A DNA stretch of 64,000 nucleotides from Serpentinimonas raichei (GCF_000828895.1 NZ_AP014568.1:2115858-2179857); one strand, 5' to 3'. Shown: positions 19,026 through 28,559, counted from the stretch's first letter. The notes: a model not told the origin generated them from the sequence alone. Numbers and translations are program-made.

Positions 19026-19292
19026 ATGCATATCGCCGTTCGTGAACTCAAAGCCAGCCTCTCGCGGGTTTTGGCGCTGGCTCAGGGTGGGGAGGTGATC
19101 GAGGTCAGGTCGCACCACAAACCCATTGCACGCATTGTGGGCATACCGCCACAGGCGGACGCAGGTCTGCGCCACCTGATGGCCACCGGGGCGCTTTCGT
19201 GGAGTGGCGGCAAGCCGCAGTTCGCACCCCCGCAGGAGCTTGCTGCGGGCGGCACCTCGGTCAGCCAGATGGTGTTGGAGGATCGGGGGTGA
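19026..19292 (+). CDS. Phd/YefM-type antitoxin
   Basis: 88 residues beginning MHIAVRELKASLSRVLALAQ, the prevent-host-death fold (LKASLSRVLALAQGGEVIEV and HHKPIARIV), which binds the operon promoter and wraps the toxin with its C-terminal tail. ATG 19026 is preferred to an in-frame GTG at 18996. It overlaps the PIN-domain toxin gene by four bases (GTGA). A possible -10 box TAGAAT lies at 18990-18995. Confidence 0.9.
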   Translation: MHIAVRELKASLSRVLALAQGGEVIEVRSHHKPIARIVGIPPQADAGLRHLMATGALSWSGGKPQFAPPQELAAGGTSVSQMVLEDRG

Positions 19293-19714
19293 TCCTGTTT
19301 TGCGACACATCGGCCTTGATCAAGCTCTACCTCAAGGAAGGGCACAGCGCTGAAGTGCAAGCGCTGGCAGCGGCTGCCAAGGGGGTGGTCGTGGCGCGCA
19401 TCGCTTGGGCAGAAGCGATGGCGGCATTGGCGCGGCGCGTGCGTGAAAACCCCGTCGATGCCGATGCCATCGAAACCGTGCGCACCAAGATGCGCCATGA
19501 TTGGCCGGCGTTTGCAATGGTCGAGATCACCCAAGCGCTGGTGGAGCAGGCTGGGGAATTTGCAGACACCTTTGCTCTGCGCGGTTACGACAGCGTGCAA
19601 CTGGCGGCTGCGCATCGGGTTCAGACCGCCACCAGCGAAGCGTTGTGCTTTGCCTGCTTCGATACGCGGCTGAAAAGGGCGGCCAAGGTGCTCGGCATGC
19701 AAGTGCTGGAATAG
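19289..19714 (+). CDS. vapC: VapC-type PIN-domain toxin
   Basis: 141 residues from GTG 19289 (MILFCDTSALIKLYLKEG). The four acidic residues of the PIN nuclease site are visible: D in FCDTSALIKLY, E in AWAEAMAAL, D in RGYDSVQLAAA and D in CFDTRLKRAA. Family members cleave tRNA or rRNA when the antitoxin is degraded. Paired with the Phd-like gene; the locus adjoins an IS3 element. Confidence 0.9.
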   Translation: MILFCDTSALIKLYLKEGHSAEVQALAAAAKGVVVARIAWAEAMAALARRVRENPVDADAIETVRTKMRHDWPAFAMVEITQALVEQAGEFADTFALRGYDSVQLAAAHRVQTATSEALCFACFDTRLKRAAKVLGMQVLE

Positions 19715-19738
19715 GCATCCGCCCCCCCGCACCGCCAC

Positions 19739-20953
19739 CTACCCCAGCGCCGCCCACAGCGCCCCCAATGCGCCGCTGCCCAGCACCACCAACCAGGCCG
19801 GCCATTTGCCCCACAGCAGCGCCAGCGCGGCCAGCGCCAGCAACGCCACGTCCTGGGCGCTGGCCAGCACCCCGGCTTGCAGCGGCAGCAGCAGCGCCGC
19901 CAGCAGCAGCCCGACCACGGCGGCGTTGACGCCGGCCAGCGCGCTTTGCGCCTGCGCGCTCTGGCGCAAGCGCTCCCAGTGCGGCAGCGCCGCCAGCAGC
20001 ACCAGCATACCGGGTGCAAACACCGCCAGCAGCGCCAGCACGGCGCCCAGCCAGCCGCCCATCGCCGCACCCAAGAAGGCAGCAAAGGTGAACAAGGGCC
20101 CGGGCACCGCCTGCGCCACCGCATAGCCGGCCAAGAAGGTCTCCAGATCGACCCAACCCTTGGGCACCACCTCGGCTTGCAGCATCGGCAGCACCACATG
20201 GCCGCCGCCAAACACCAGCGCCCCGCTGCGGTAGAACACCTCCACCAGCGCCACCCAAAAGCTGCCGCTGGCCCAAGCCCACAGCGGCCAGAGCGCCAGC
20301 GCGGCCACAAACACGGCCAGGCAGCCCCAAGCGAGGCGGCGGCCGACCGGGATTTGCAAGGCCGCCTGCGCGCCCTCGGCCGGGGAGGCAGCCGGCGCCG
20401 GGGCCAAGGCCAGCCCCCAGCGACCGATCACGGCACCGAGCACGATCACCCCCATCAGCGTCCAGGCACTGGGCCAGAGCCACACCGCGGCGGCGGCCAG
20501 CAGGGCCAGTGCGCGCCGGGGGGCATCGGGGCAGAGGCTGCGCCCCATGCCCCATACCGCTTGCGCCACCACCGCCAACGCCGCCACCATCAAGCCCGGC
20601 AACAGCCCCGCGGGCAGCACCTGCCCGTGCTGCAGCAGCAGGTAGGCAAACGCGACCAGCAGCAGGGCAGAAGGCAGGGTAAAGCCGCACCACGCCGCCA
20701 AAGCGCCTTGATAACCGGCACGCGACCAGCCCAAGGCAAAGCCGACCTGGCTGCTGGCCGGCCCGGGCAGGAACTGGCACAGCGCCACTAGGCTGGCGTA
20801 CTCGTGCTCGTCGAGCCAGCGCCGCTGCTGCACGAATTCGGTGCGGAAATAGGCCAAGTGCGCGATCGGGCCGCCAAAGGAGGTCAGGCCCAAGCGCAAA
20901 AAAACCAGAAACACCGCCCACGGGCGGCGGTCGGCAGCAACAACGGTAGGCAT
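19739..20953 (-). CDS. chrA: Chromate transporter ChrA (two CHR domains)
   Basis: A 404-residue inner-membrane protein with two repeated CHR domains: LGLTSFGGPIAHLAYFRTEF at the N-terminus and SGALVFGGGHVVLPMLQAEV in the second half, each with several membrane helices and a PGP motif (FLPGPASSQ, AVPGPLFTF). Exports chromate, giving resistance; some homologues carry other oxyanions. Start ATG 20953 (MPTVVAADRRPWAVF) is chosen over an upstream in-frame ATG at 21016. No ChrB regulator is seen next to it. Confidence 0.93.
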   Translation of the reverse strand: MPTVVAADRRPWAVFLVFLRLGLTSFGGPIAHLAYFRTEFVQQRRWLDEHEYASLVALCQFLPGPASSQVGFALGWSRAGYQGALAAWCGFTLPSALLLVAFAYLLLQHGQVLPAGLLPGLMVAALAVVAQAVWGMGRSLCPDAPRRALALLAAAAVWLWPSAWTLMGVIVLGAVIGRWGLALAPAPAASPAEGAQAALQIPVGRRLAWGCLAVFVAALALWPLWAWASGSFWVALVEVFYRSGALVFGGGHVVLPMLQAEVVPKGWVDLETFLAGYAVAQAVPGPLFTFAAFLGAAMGGWLGAVLALLAVFAPGMLVLLAALPHWERLRQSAQAQSALAGVNAAVVGLLLAALLLPLQAGVLASAQDVALLALAALALLWGKWPAWLVVLGSGALGALWAALG

Positions 20954-21035
20954 GGGCGGTGGGGGCAATTTGGCACAAAGGGGGAAAGCTGTCAGCCTAC
21001 ACCCAATCCATGACAAAACCGAGGCCTAGGCGGCC

Positions 21036-22385
21036 TCAGCCGGCGTGCACCTGCAGCAGCTCGTCCCAGCGCGTGGTGTAGCGCGGCGAGCGGCGCTGTT
21101 GGCGCATCTGCCATGGGCGCACGGCGGGTTCGGTGCAGCCCGCCGTGGGCGCGCCGCCGCCCCCACCTGCCGAGCCCAGCCACAGCGCCTGCGCGCCGAA
21201 GCGGTCGTTGACGGCATCGAGCGCCTGCATCAGGCGCTGGCTGCGCCCGCTGCCAGCCGGCGGCGCCCCCCAGTCGAGTTCAGCCTGGGGCTGCCCCGAC
21301 TGCAGATCGAGCAGCAGCACACCCGCCTTGGCGTAGCGGTAGCCCGGCCGGTACAGCGCCTGCAGCGCCTGCAAGGCGGTGCCGACCAGGCGCAGCGTGT
21401 CGTCGCTGGGCGGGTTGAGCGGCAGCACCAGCGAGCGCGCGTAGGGGGCGTCCTGGGGCCGAAACGGGCTGGTGCGGATGAACACCAGCAGCGCGCCGGC
21501 GCGGCTGCCTTGCTGGCGCAGCTTGGCGGCGGCGCGGCTGCCAAAGTGGGTCAGGGCTTGGCGCAGGTCGTCGAGCTCGGTCACCGGCTGCCCAAAACTG
21601 CGCGTGACGGCGATTTGCTGCTTGGGCGCAGGCGCTTGCTCGAACCCGATGCAGGCCAAGCCGCCCAGCTCGCGCACGGTGCGCTCGAGCACCACCGACC
21701 AGCGCTGGCGCACCAGCGCCGGCTCGAGCCGCTGCAAATCGAGCGCCGTCTGCACCCCGTGGGCCTGCAACTGCGCCGCGCTGCGCGGCCCCACGCCCCA
21801 CACCTCGGCCACCGGCGTGCGCTGCAGCAGCCAGTCGCGCTGGCGCGCAGTAAGTTCGAGCAGGTTGCAGACCTGGGCCAGCCGCGCCGGGTAGCTGCCG
21901 GGCTTGCGCTCGGCGCTCTTGGCGATGTGGTTGGCCAGCTTGGCCAGCGTTTTGGTGGGCCCGATGCCGATGCAGGTCGGCAAGCCGAGCCAGCGCTGGA
22001 TGCGCTCGCGGGTCTGGCGCGCGCGTGCGCTGGCCTCGGGCAGCCCGGTGAGGTCGATGAAGCACTCGTCGATCGAATAGATCTCCTGCCCGTGCCCGAG
22101 CTCGGCGGCCACCTCCATCAGGCGCTGGCTCATGTCGCCGTAGAGCGCAAAATTGGCCGACAGCGCCACCAGCCCGGCCTGCTGCTCGAGGTGGCGGATG
22201 CGAAACCACGGCGCGCCCATGGCCACGCCCAGCGCCTTGGCCTCATCGGAGCGGGCAATGGCGCAGCCGTCGTTGTTGGACAGCACCACCAGCGGCCGCC
22301 CGCGCAGGCGCGGCTCGAACACGCGCTCGCAGGAGGCGTAGAAGTTATTGCCGTCCACCAGCGCAAAGGTACTCGGCAGTGCCAT
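21036..22385 (-). CDS. umuC: Y-family DNA polymerase V catalytic subunit UmuC
   Basis: 449 residues. The palm begins FALVDGNNFYASCERVFEP and contains VVLSNNDGCAIARS and the catalytic EIYSIDECFIDLTG; the thumb with GIGPTKTLAKLANHIAK and WGVGPRS, and a UmuC-type C-terminal little-finger region (ITRSFGQPV-like), follow. Performs error-prone translesion synthesis with UmuD'. Lies three bases downstream of umuD as one operon. The tail has a Gly-rich run and differs from enterobacterial UmuC. Confidence 0.94.
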   Translation of the reverse strand: MALPSTFALVDGNNFYASCERVFEPRLRGRPLVVLSNNDGCAIARSDEAKALGVAMGAPWFRIRHLEQQAGLVALSANFALYGDMSQRLMEVAAELGHGQEIYSIDECFIDLTGLPEASARARQTRERIQRWLGLPTCIGIGPTKTLAKLANHIAKSAERKPGSYPARLAQVCNLLELTARQRDWLLQRTPVAEVWGVGPRSAAQLQAHGVQTALDLQRLEPALVRQRWSVVLERTVRELGGLACIGFEQAPAPKQQIAVTRSFGQPVTELDDLRQALTHFGSRAAAKLRQQGSRAGALLVFIRTSPFRPQDAPYARSLVLPLNPPSDDTLRLVGTALQALQALYRPGYRYAKAGVLLLDLQSGQPQAELDWGAPPAGSGRSQRLMQALDAVNDRFGAQALWLGSAGGGGGAPTAGCTEPAVRPWQMRQQRRSPRYTTRWDELLQVHAG

Positions 22386-22388
22386 TGT

Positions 22389-22934
22389 TCAGTAGGCCAT
22401 TTTTTTGATGGTGGCGGTCACCACGCCCCACACTTCCAGCGTCTGGCCCTCGCTCAGCACGAGGTCGGGGTAGTCGGGGTGCGCGGCCACCAGCCGGGTG
22501 CTGCCGGCTTGGCGGTGCAGGGTCTTGACGGTGAGCTCGTTGTCGAGCAGCGCCACCACGACGTGGCCGTGGCAGGGCGTGAGCTGGCGGTTGACGACGA
22601 TCAGGTCGCCGTCGTCGATGCCCTTGCCGCTCATCGAGACGCCGCGCACGCGCGCCATGAAGGTGTAGGGCCGGTCGAGCGCCAGATGCTCCAGCAGGTC
22701 AACCCGCTCGTGCTGAAAATCGGCCGCTGGCGACGGAAAACCGGCCGGCGGGCGGCCATCAATCAGCGGCATGCTCAGCGCCGCCCCCGGCCCGAACAGG
22801 GCGCGCAGCTGCTGCACGCTGGCGGGCTCGAGCCATTGCAGGACCGCACCCGACGGCGGGGCGGGCGCAGCCGAGGGCGCGCTGCTGGCAGGGGGCGCGC
22901 GGGGGGCGCCTTCAGGGGCGGCAGGGTGGGTCAT
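22389..22934 (-). CDS. umuD: UmuD-like S24 autopeptidase
   Basis: 181 residues with a long Ala/Pro-rich N-terminus. The likely self-cleavage site is Ala-Gly in PPAGFPSPAADF, and the Ser/Lys dyad is visible as GVSMSGKGIDDGD and NELTVKTL. RecA-filament-stimulated cleavage would produce the active UmuD' partner of UmuC. No clear CTG-N10-CAG LexA box was found in the 100 bases upstream, so SOS control is expected from the family but not shown here. Confidence 0.92.
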   Translation of the reverse strand: MTHPAAPEGAPRAPPASSAPSAAPAPPSGAVLQWLEPASVQQLRALFGPGAALSMPLIDGRPPAGFPSPAADFQHERVDLLEHLALDRPYTFMARVRGVSMSGKGIDDGDLIVVNRQLTPCHGHVVVALLDNELTVKTLHRQAGSTRLVAAHPDYPDLVLSEGQTLEVWGVVTATIKKMAY

Positions 22935-22999
22935 GGGGCCGATGCTAATCGGTTTGGGCCGCTGCGGGTTAAGCCCATCCGAAACCCCCTGCAGTAGGT

Positions 23000-25318
23000 A
23001 TGATGCCGCTCTGTCACACCATTTTTAGCTTAATGTGGTTCAATATTGAGCCCGACGCCTCTTGTTTGCGCATGACCATCCCCCGCCCTGACGACGCAGC
23101 CCACCCCAGCGCCACCCAGCACCCTAGCGCGCGGCGTTGGGCCACGCAGGCTAGGGTATTGCGGCGTGGCCTATTATGCGCCTTGCTGTGGATTTGGGTG
23201 GCTGAGGCGTCGCTCCATTTCGCCATCGAAGGGCTCGGGATGAGCCTGATCTGGCCCGCCAACGGCGTGGCACTGGGCGCGGTGCTGGCCTACGGGCCCG
23301 CCATGATTCCGGCCCTTGCGCTGGGGGTGGTGGTTTGGCACATCTGGCACAGCGTCGGTGAGCTGGAATCGCTGATCGGCATCGGGGCCTTGGTGCTGGC
23401 GCTGCTGCTGGCTTGGGGGGTGCTGCGCTGGCTCTACCCGCGCCTGCAGAGCCGCAATCCGCTGCTGCAAACCGCCAGTTTTCACCTGCTGGCGGTGCTG
23501 CCCGCCAGCGCGGTGCTCACGCTGCTGGGCAGTTGGCAGTTTTTGCTGCTCGACGCCCCCGCATGGGCCGATTTCGAGGTGCTGATCCTGATGGCGCTGT
23601 CGCAGGTGTTTGGCCTGCTGATGTTTGGGCGCGCTACGCAGTTGCTGCTCAACGCCCTCAAGCACCGCGCCTACCCGTGGCGCAGCCTGCTGGACCGCCA
23701 AACCGTGGCGTGGTGCAGCCTGTTCGTGGTGTTTGGGTTGCTGGCCCATTTGGCCGACTACGCCAACCTCGGCTCGGCCGAGGCGGTGCGCTACCTGCTT
23801 CTGGGGCTGGTGGCGTGGGCCGCCTTTGCCGCCCGCCCCTTGCTGGCACACTGGGCCACGGCAGCGGCAGCGGTGACCATGGTGGCACTGGCCCCCGAAT
23901 TCCCAACAGCGGATGCACACGCCCTCACTTGGATCATCGACCAAACCGTGTTGCTGATTTTTTTGGCCGCCATCGGTTTTCTGGTGTCGGCCGTGATGGC
24001 GCAGCGCCGCCTGCTCGAACGCGCTTTGCGGCGCGCCGCGCACACCGACCCAGTGACCGGGCGGCTCAACGAAAGCGGCCTGATCGAGCACCTGCGCCTA
24101 TGCGCCCCGCCCCCGACCTTGCTGGGCGTGGAGGCCAGCAACCTGAGCCAGATCGAAGACCGTTTCGATCTGGCGCTGGCGCGCTCGGTCGAGCGCGATA
24201 TCTCGCTCACCCTAGGGCAACTGGTGCCCAGCGGCAGCCAGATCAGCCGCATGAAAGAGGGGTTTTTTGTGCTGTGCCTGCGGCCGGGTTGGGCCAGTGA
24301 GGGCCTGGTAGAGGGCATTCAACAGGCCCTAGAAGGCAAGCGCTACGCGGTGGCAGGTGAATCGACCCGGTTGCGGCTGGCGATCGGCCGGCTCGACGAC
24401 GTGGGGCACCCCTTGCAGGCCGAGCACCGGCTGGCGCTGCTGGCCCAAGCCACCCAAGTGGACTGGAACGGCCGCAGCGCCGCCACCCGGGATCCGGCCC
24501 AGCCCGAAAACCTGTTGCGCCTGCGCCGCCAGCAGATTGAGTGCATCGACCACCTGCGCGAGCTGCTGCGCCAACCGCAAGCCGACGCCACCACGGGCCT
24601 GTGGCTGGCCTGCCAACCCATCCGGCGCGCCCTGCGCGAGCAAGAAGAAGTGGGCGCCGAGGTGCTGCTGCGCTGGACTCTGGCCAACGGCAACTCAATG
24701 TCGCCGGCTGAATTTTTCCCGATGGCCGAGCGCCACGGACTGGCTGCCGCGCTCGACCGCTGGGTGCTCAACGCGGCCGCCACGCAGGTGCGCCCGCTGG
24801 CGCATGGGCGCGACAAAAACTGGAAGCTGTCGGTCAACCTATCGGGCGCATCGGTGTCCGACCCCGCCCTGTTCGACGACATCGTCGCCGCCATCGCCGC
24901 CAGCGGCCTGGGTGCGCGGCAGTGGTGCTTTGAAATCACCGAAACCGCCGGTATTGCCCAGCGCGCCCAAGCGGTGGAGCTGTTTCAGCGCCTGCGCCAG
25001 CACGGCGCCAGCACCGCCCTGGACGATTTTGGCACCGGCTTGGCCACCTTTGACTACCTGAAAGCGCTGGAGGCGGACTACCTCAAGATCGACGGCTCGT
25101 TCGTGCGTGCAATCGAAACCAGCCGGGTCGATCAGCAGATCGTGCGCTCGATCTGCGAAGTTGCCCGAACCATGCGCCTGCAAACCATTGCTGAATTCGT
25201 CGAGCGCGATTCACAAAAGCACCTGCTCGCCGCCTACGGGGTGGACTTTGTGCAAGGCTACGGCATTGCCCGGCCACGGCCCTTGAGCGAACATGTGCAG
25301 CAGTTGTTGACTGCCTGA
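23000..25318 (+). CDS. MASE1-GGDEF(degenerate)-EAL cyclic-di-GMP phosphodiesterase
   Basis: Inner-membrane signalling protein. Residues 50-345 form a MASE1-like sensor with about eight membrane segments (MSLIWPANGVALGAVLAYGP). The GGDEF-like domain lacks the signature, reading SRMKEGFFVL instead, so it should not make c-di-GMP. The EAL domain keeps metal and catalytic residues: EVLLRW, VNLSG, FEITET, ALDDFGTG, YLKIDG, AEFVER and VQGYG, so hydrolysis to pGpG is likely. The start is uncertain: ATG 23000 is used, but a TATGAT that could be a -10 box overlaps it, and 23033 or 23072 are possible. Confidence 0.9.
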   Translation: MMPLCHTIFSLMWFNIEPDASCLRMTIPRPDDAAHPSATQHPSARRWATQARVLRRGLLCALLWIWVAEASLHFAIEGLGMSLIWPANGVALGAVLAYGPAMIPALALGVVVWHIWHSVGELESLIGIGALVLALLLAWGVLRWLYPRLQSRNPLLQTASFHLLAVLPASAVLTLLGSWQFLLLDAPAWADFEVLILMALSQVFGLLMFGRATQLLLNALKHRAYPWRSLLDRQTVAWCSLFVVFGLLAHLADYANLGSAEAVRYLLLGLVAWAAFAARPLLAHWATAAAAVTMVALAPEFPTADAHALTWIIDQTVLLIFLAAIGFLVSAVMAQRRLLERALRRAAHTDPVTGRLNESGLIEHLRLCAPPPTLLGVEASNLSQIEDRFDLALARSVERDISLTLGQLVPSGSQISRMKEGFFVLCLRPGWASEGLVEGIQQALEGKRYAVAGESTRLRLAIGRLDDVGHPLQAEHRLALLAQATQVDWNGRSAATRDPAQPENLLRLRRQQIECIDHLRELLRQPQADATTGLWLACQPIRRALREQEEVGAEVLLRWTLANGNSMSPAEFFPMAERHGLAAALDRWVLNAAATQVRPLAHGRDKNWKLSVNLSGASVSDPALFDDIVAAIAASGLGARQWCFEITETAGIAQRAQAVELFQRLRQHGASTALDDFGTGLATFDYLKALEADYLKIDGSFVRAIETSRVDQQIVRSICEVARTMRLQTIAEFVERDSQKHLLAAYGVDFVQGYGIARPRPLSEHVQQLLTA

Positions 25319-25341
25319 TGCGCGTTAAGATGCCCCCACCT

Positions 25342-26193
25342 ATGAGCACCGCCCCCCACCTGCCGCGCTGGGCCGACCTGTGCCACACCGACTTCGCCGC
25401 ACTCGACCCAGCGCGCACGGTGGCGCTGCTGCCGGTGGCGGCGATCGAGCAGCACGGCCCCCATCTGCCGCTGTCGGTCGATACCGACCTGGTCGAAGGC
25501 GTGCTGGCGGCGGCGGCCCCGCACCTAGGGTCTGGGTCTGGGTCTGGCTGGCCAGTCTATGTGCTGCCGACGCAGGCGGTGGGCTACAGCAGCGAGCACC
25601 AGCGCTTTGCCGGCACCCTCACGCTGCAACCCGAGACCGTGCTGCGCCTGTGGCTGGAGCTGGGCGAATCGGTGGCGCGCGCCGGGGTGCGCAAGCTGCT
25701 GTTGTTCAACGGCCACGGCGGCCACCACGGCCTGCTGGAAGTGGCCGCCCGCGAGCTGCGCGGCCGCTGCAACTTGCTGGTCTATGGCGCCAGTTGGTAC
25801 AACCTGCCCTTGCTCGACGCGCAGGGGCAGGACCTGCTGCTGCGCCTGAGCCCCGAGGAGCGCCGCTTTGGCATCCACGCCGGCCAGCTCGAAACGGCGC
25901 TGATGCTGGCGCTGCGCCCGCAGCTGGTGCGCATGGAGCAGGCGCGCCACTTCCGCTCCAGCTCCGAGGAGCGGGCGCAGCGCTGGCCGATTTTGGGCAA
26001 CGGTCGCAGCGCCAAGCTGGGCTGGCAGATGCAAGACTACCACCCCGAGGGCGCGGTGGGCAACGCCGCCGCCGCCGACGCGGCGCTGGGGCACGAACTG
26101 TTGCAAGCCGCTGGGCGCTCGCTGGCCGAGCTGTTGCGCGAGCTGTGCCAGTTGCCACTCACAACCTTGGTGCAGGATAATCGGGCACCGTGA
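25342..26193 (+). CDS. Creatininase-family amidohydrolase
   Basis: 283 residues with the creatininase fold metal ligands in order: AAIEQHGPHLPLSVDTD (E, H, D), NGHGGHHG (H) and GQLETALML (E). Family members open small amides such as creatinine or act in mycofactocin or FAPy pathways; the substrate here is unknown. ATG 25342 (MSTAPHLPRW) is preferred to an in-frame ATG at 25318. The stop overlaps the next gene's GTG start, suggesting an operon with the TonB-like protein and mtgA. Confidence 0.85.
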   Translation: MSTAPHLPRWADLCHTDFAALDPARTVALLPVAAIEQHGPHLPLSVDTDLVEGVLAAAAPHLGSGSGSGWPVYVLPTQAVGYSSEHQRFAGTLTLQPETVLRLWLELGESVARAGVRKLLLFNGHGGHHGLLEVAARELRGRCNLLVYGASWYNLPLLDAQGQDLLLRLSPEERRFGIHAGQLETALMLALRPQLVRMEQARHFRSSSEERAQRWPILGNGRSAKLGWQMQDYHPEGAVGNAAAADAALGHELLQAAGRSLAELLRELCQLPLTTLVQDNRAP

Positions 26194-27044
26194 AACTGTT
26201 GCGCTCCCTTGGCACCCTGCACCTGGCGCTGGCCTTCTCGCTGCTGGCGCACGCCGCCGTGCTCACGGTGCAACTGGTGCACCCGCAAGGCCTGCAACGG
26301 GTCTGGCACGACACGCCGCTCGACGTGATTTTGGTCAATGCGCGCGCCGAACAGGCGCCCGCGCAGGCGCAGGCCATCGCCCAAGCCAACTTGGCGGGTG
26401 GCGGCGAGGCCGATGCCGGGCGCGCCACCTCCCCGCTGCCGCCGGCCGTGGTCGAGCGCAGCGGCGACGCGCTGCAAGAGCAACAGCGCCGGATGCAGGA
26501 CATGCAAGCCCAGCAAAACCGGCTGCTGGCGCAGTTGCGTCAGCAAGTGGCCGCCATCGCGCCCTTGCCCGCTGCGCCCGCGCCACCCGACCCGCAGGCG
26601 CTGGCGCAGGAAGAGCGCCGGCTGGCCTTGCTCCAGGCGCTGGCCGAAATCGAGCAGCGCATCAACGAACAAAATGCCCGCCCACGCAAACGCTACCTTG
26701 GCCCCGCCACGCGCGAGGCGGTCTATGCCGTTTATTACGACCAGTTGCGCCGCCGCATCGAAGACCACGGCACCGCCAACTTCCCGCAACTCGATGGGCG
26801 CAAGCTCTATGGCGAATTGAGCATGGTGATCACCGTCAACCACAATGGGCAGGTGCTCGACACCGAGGTGGTGCAAGGCTCGGGCCTGCCGGCGCTGGAC
26901 AGCCGCGCCGAAGCGATCGTGCAGAGCCTCTCCTTTGGGCCCTTCACCCAAGCCATGCGGCGCCAGACCGACCAGATCGTGGTGGTGTCGCGCTTTCGTT
27001 TCAGCCGCGACGAGACGCTGCAAACCCGCGTCGGCAGCCGATGA
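26190..27044 (+). CDS. TonB-like energy transducer protein
   Basis: 284 residues from GTG 26190: short cytosolic N-terminus, one membrane anchor (LALAFSLLAHAAVLTVQLVH), a Gln/Ala/Arg-rich periplasmic spacer with coiled-coil character (EQQRRMQDMQAQQNRLLAQL), and a C-terminal TonB-type domain (GELSMVITVNHNGQVLDTEV, VVVSRFRFSRDE). No ExbB/ExbD genes are adjacent and the Pro-Glu/Pro-Lys repeats of classical TonB are missing, so it may serve another trans-envelope role. ATGA overlap with mtgA. Confidence 0.85.
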   Translation: MKLLRSLGTLHLALAFSLLAHAAVLTVQLVHPQGLQRVWHDTPLDVILVNARAEQAPAQAQAIAQANLAGGGEADAGRATSPLPPAVVERSGDALQEQQRRMQDMQAQQNRLLAQLRQQVAAIAPLPAAPAPPDPQALAQEERRLALLQALAEIEQRINEQNARPRKRYLGPATREAVYAVYYDQLRRRIEDHGTANFPQLDGRKLYGELSMVITVNHNGQVLDTEVVQGSGLPALDSRAEAIVQSLSFGPFTQAMRRQTDQIVVVSRFRFSRDETLQTRVGSR

Positions 27045-27772
27045 AGGCCCGCCCCCCTTGGCTGCGCTTTCTGCTGCGCTGGCTGTTCTGGCTGCTGCTG
27101 GCCGGGCTGGCACTGCAACTGTTTTTTTTGCTGCGCATCGCTTCCATGGTGTGGATCGACCCGGTCAGCACCACCTTCCAGCGCTCGGAAGCGTGGCGCA
27201 TCATGCAGGTGCGCGACGAGCTGCGTTGGGCGCAGCAGTGGGTGCCCTATGAGGCCATTTCGCCGCACCTCAAGCGCGCCGTGATCGCCTCCGAAGACGC
27301 CGCCTTCGCCACCCATTTTGGCGTTGATTGGCAGGCCCTGCAATCGGCTTGGGAGCGCAACCTGCGCCGCCAAGCCGTTGCTGAGGCGCGCGGCCGCAAC
27401 GCCCGCTTGGTGGGCGGCTCGACCATCACGCAGCAACTGGCCAAAAACCTGCTGCTGTCGGGTGAGCGCACGCTGCTGCGCAAGGGCCAAGAACTGGTGC
27501 TGAGCAAAATGCTGGAGCTGCTGCTGAGCAAGGAGCGCATTTTGGAGATCTACCTCAACAGCGTGGAATGGGGCGAGGGCATCTTTGGCGCCGAAGCCGC
27601 CGCGCAGCACTACTTTCGCAAACCGGCGGCGCGCCTGAGCGCCCACGAGGCGGCGCGGCTGGCGGTGTTGCTGCCGGCGCCCAAGCGCTTTCAGCGCCAG
27701 TTTTGGTCCGACTTCATCGACCGGCGCAGCGCCACCGTGCTGGCGCGCATGGGCGATGTGCAGCTGCCCTAG
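27041..27772 (+). CDS. mtgA: Monofunctional biosynthetic peptidoglycan glycosyltransferase
   Basis: 243 residues, GT51 family, polymerising lipid II into glycan strands. One N-terminal membrane anchor (WLFWLLLAGLALQLFFLL), then the active-site motif AVIASEDAAFATHFGVDW with catalytic Glu, followed by GGSTITQQLAKNL, and KERILEIYLNSVEWGEGIFG with the second Glu. No transpeptidase domain. Translationally coupled to the TonB-like gene. Confidence 0.94.
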   Translation: MKARPPWLRFLLRWLFWLLLAGLALQLFFLLRIASMVWIDPVSTTFQRSEAWRIMQVRDELRWAQQWVPYEAISPHLKRAVIASEDAAFATHFGVDWQALQSAWERNLRRQAVAEARGRNARLVGGSTITQQLAKNLLLSGERTLLRKGQELVLSKMLELLLSKERILEIYLNSVEWGEGIFGAEAAAQHYFRKPAARLSAHEAARLAVLLPAPKRFQRQFWSDFIDRRSATVLARMGDVQLP

Positions 27773-27802
27773 CCGCGCCCCCCTTTCAGAGCCCCGCCCC
27801 CC

Positions 27803-28351
27803 ATGCGCATCCTTGGCATCGACCCCGGCTTGCAAGCCACCGGCTTTGGCGTGCTCGATGTGCACGGCCCCGAGCTGTGCTATGTGGCCAGCGGCACCAT
27901 CCGCACCCAAAGCGGCCCGGGCAACCTGCTGCCGCAGCGGCTGGGGCTGATCTTTGCCGGCATCCAGGAGGTGGTGCAGCGCTACCAGCCCACGGTGGCG
28001 GCGTGCGAGATCGTGTTCGTCAACGTCAACCCGCAGGCCACGCTGCTGCTGGGGCAGGCGCGCGGCTGCTGCCTGACGGCGCTGGTCGCGGCCGGCCTGC
28101 CGGTGAGCGAGTACACCGCCTTGCAGTTGAAAAAAGCCGTGGTCGGGCACGGCAAGGCGGCCAAGGCGCAGGTGCAAGAAATGGTGCGCCGCCTGCTGCA
28201 ACTGCCCGGCCTGCCCGGGCCCGACGCCGCCGACGCGCTCGGGCTGTGCATCACGCACGCCCAAGTGGCGCGCACGCAAGCCGCCATTGCGCGTGTCAGC
28301 CCCTTGCAGGCACGCCCGCACGCCGCCTACAAGGGCGGGCGCAGCTACTGA
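27803..28351 (+). CDS. ruvC: Holliday junction resolvase RuvC
   Basis: 182 residues. Begins [19 protein letters not shown] with the first catalytic Asp; the second and later acidic residues are in [13 protein letters not shown] and [14 protein letters not shown]. Cuts Holliday junctions made by RuvAB in recombinational repair. ruvA and ruvB are not in the window. Confidence 0.96.
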   Translation: MRILGIDPGLQATGFGVLDVHGPELCYVASGTIRTQSGPGNLLPQRLGLIFAGIQEVVQRYQPTVAACEIVFVNVNPQATLLLGQARGCCLTALVAAGLPVSEYTALQLKKAVVGHGKAAKAQVQEMVRRLLQLPGLPGPDAADALGLCITHAQVARTQAAIARVSPLQARPHAAYKGGRSY

Positions 28352-28363
28352 AGCGCTGCCTCG

Positions 28364-28558
28364 CTAACCGCCGAACATCGACCAGTCGAACTGCGATACG
28401 AACAGCACACCGAAGAACACCACAATCGACAGCAGCGTCCATTTGAAAATGGCGAAGCCCCAGCGCCGAAAGCGCTCTTGGCCGGTGATGAGGTAGAGCA
28501 AAAAGCTCAGCGCGCTGGCGCCGAGCAGCATGAAAACGAGGATGCGCAAAACGATCAT
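28364..28558 (-). CDS. Small membrane protein of unknown function, 64 aa
   Basis: Two hydrophobic segments (VLRILVFMLLGASALSFLLYL and WTLLSIVVFFGVLFVSQFDW) separated by a basic loop (TGQERFRRWGF) suggest a helical hairpin in the inner membrane. It starts one base after the lpxC stop, on the same strand, so it is probably the last gene of the division cluster transcript. No function recognised. Confidence 0.7.
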   Translation of the reverse strand: MIVLRILVFMLLGASALSFLLYLITGQERFRRWGFAIFKWTLLSIVVFFGVLFVSQFDWSMFGG

Positions 28559-28559
28559 G

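Noticed and set aside
22935..23000. LexA box upstream of umuD
   Set aside because: No CTG-N10-CAG palindrome was found between umuD and the divergent EAL gene, so none is claimed.
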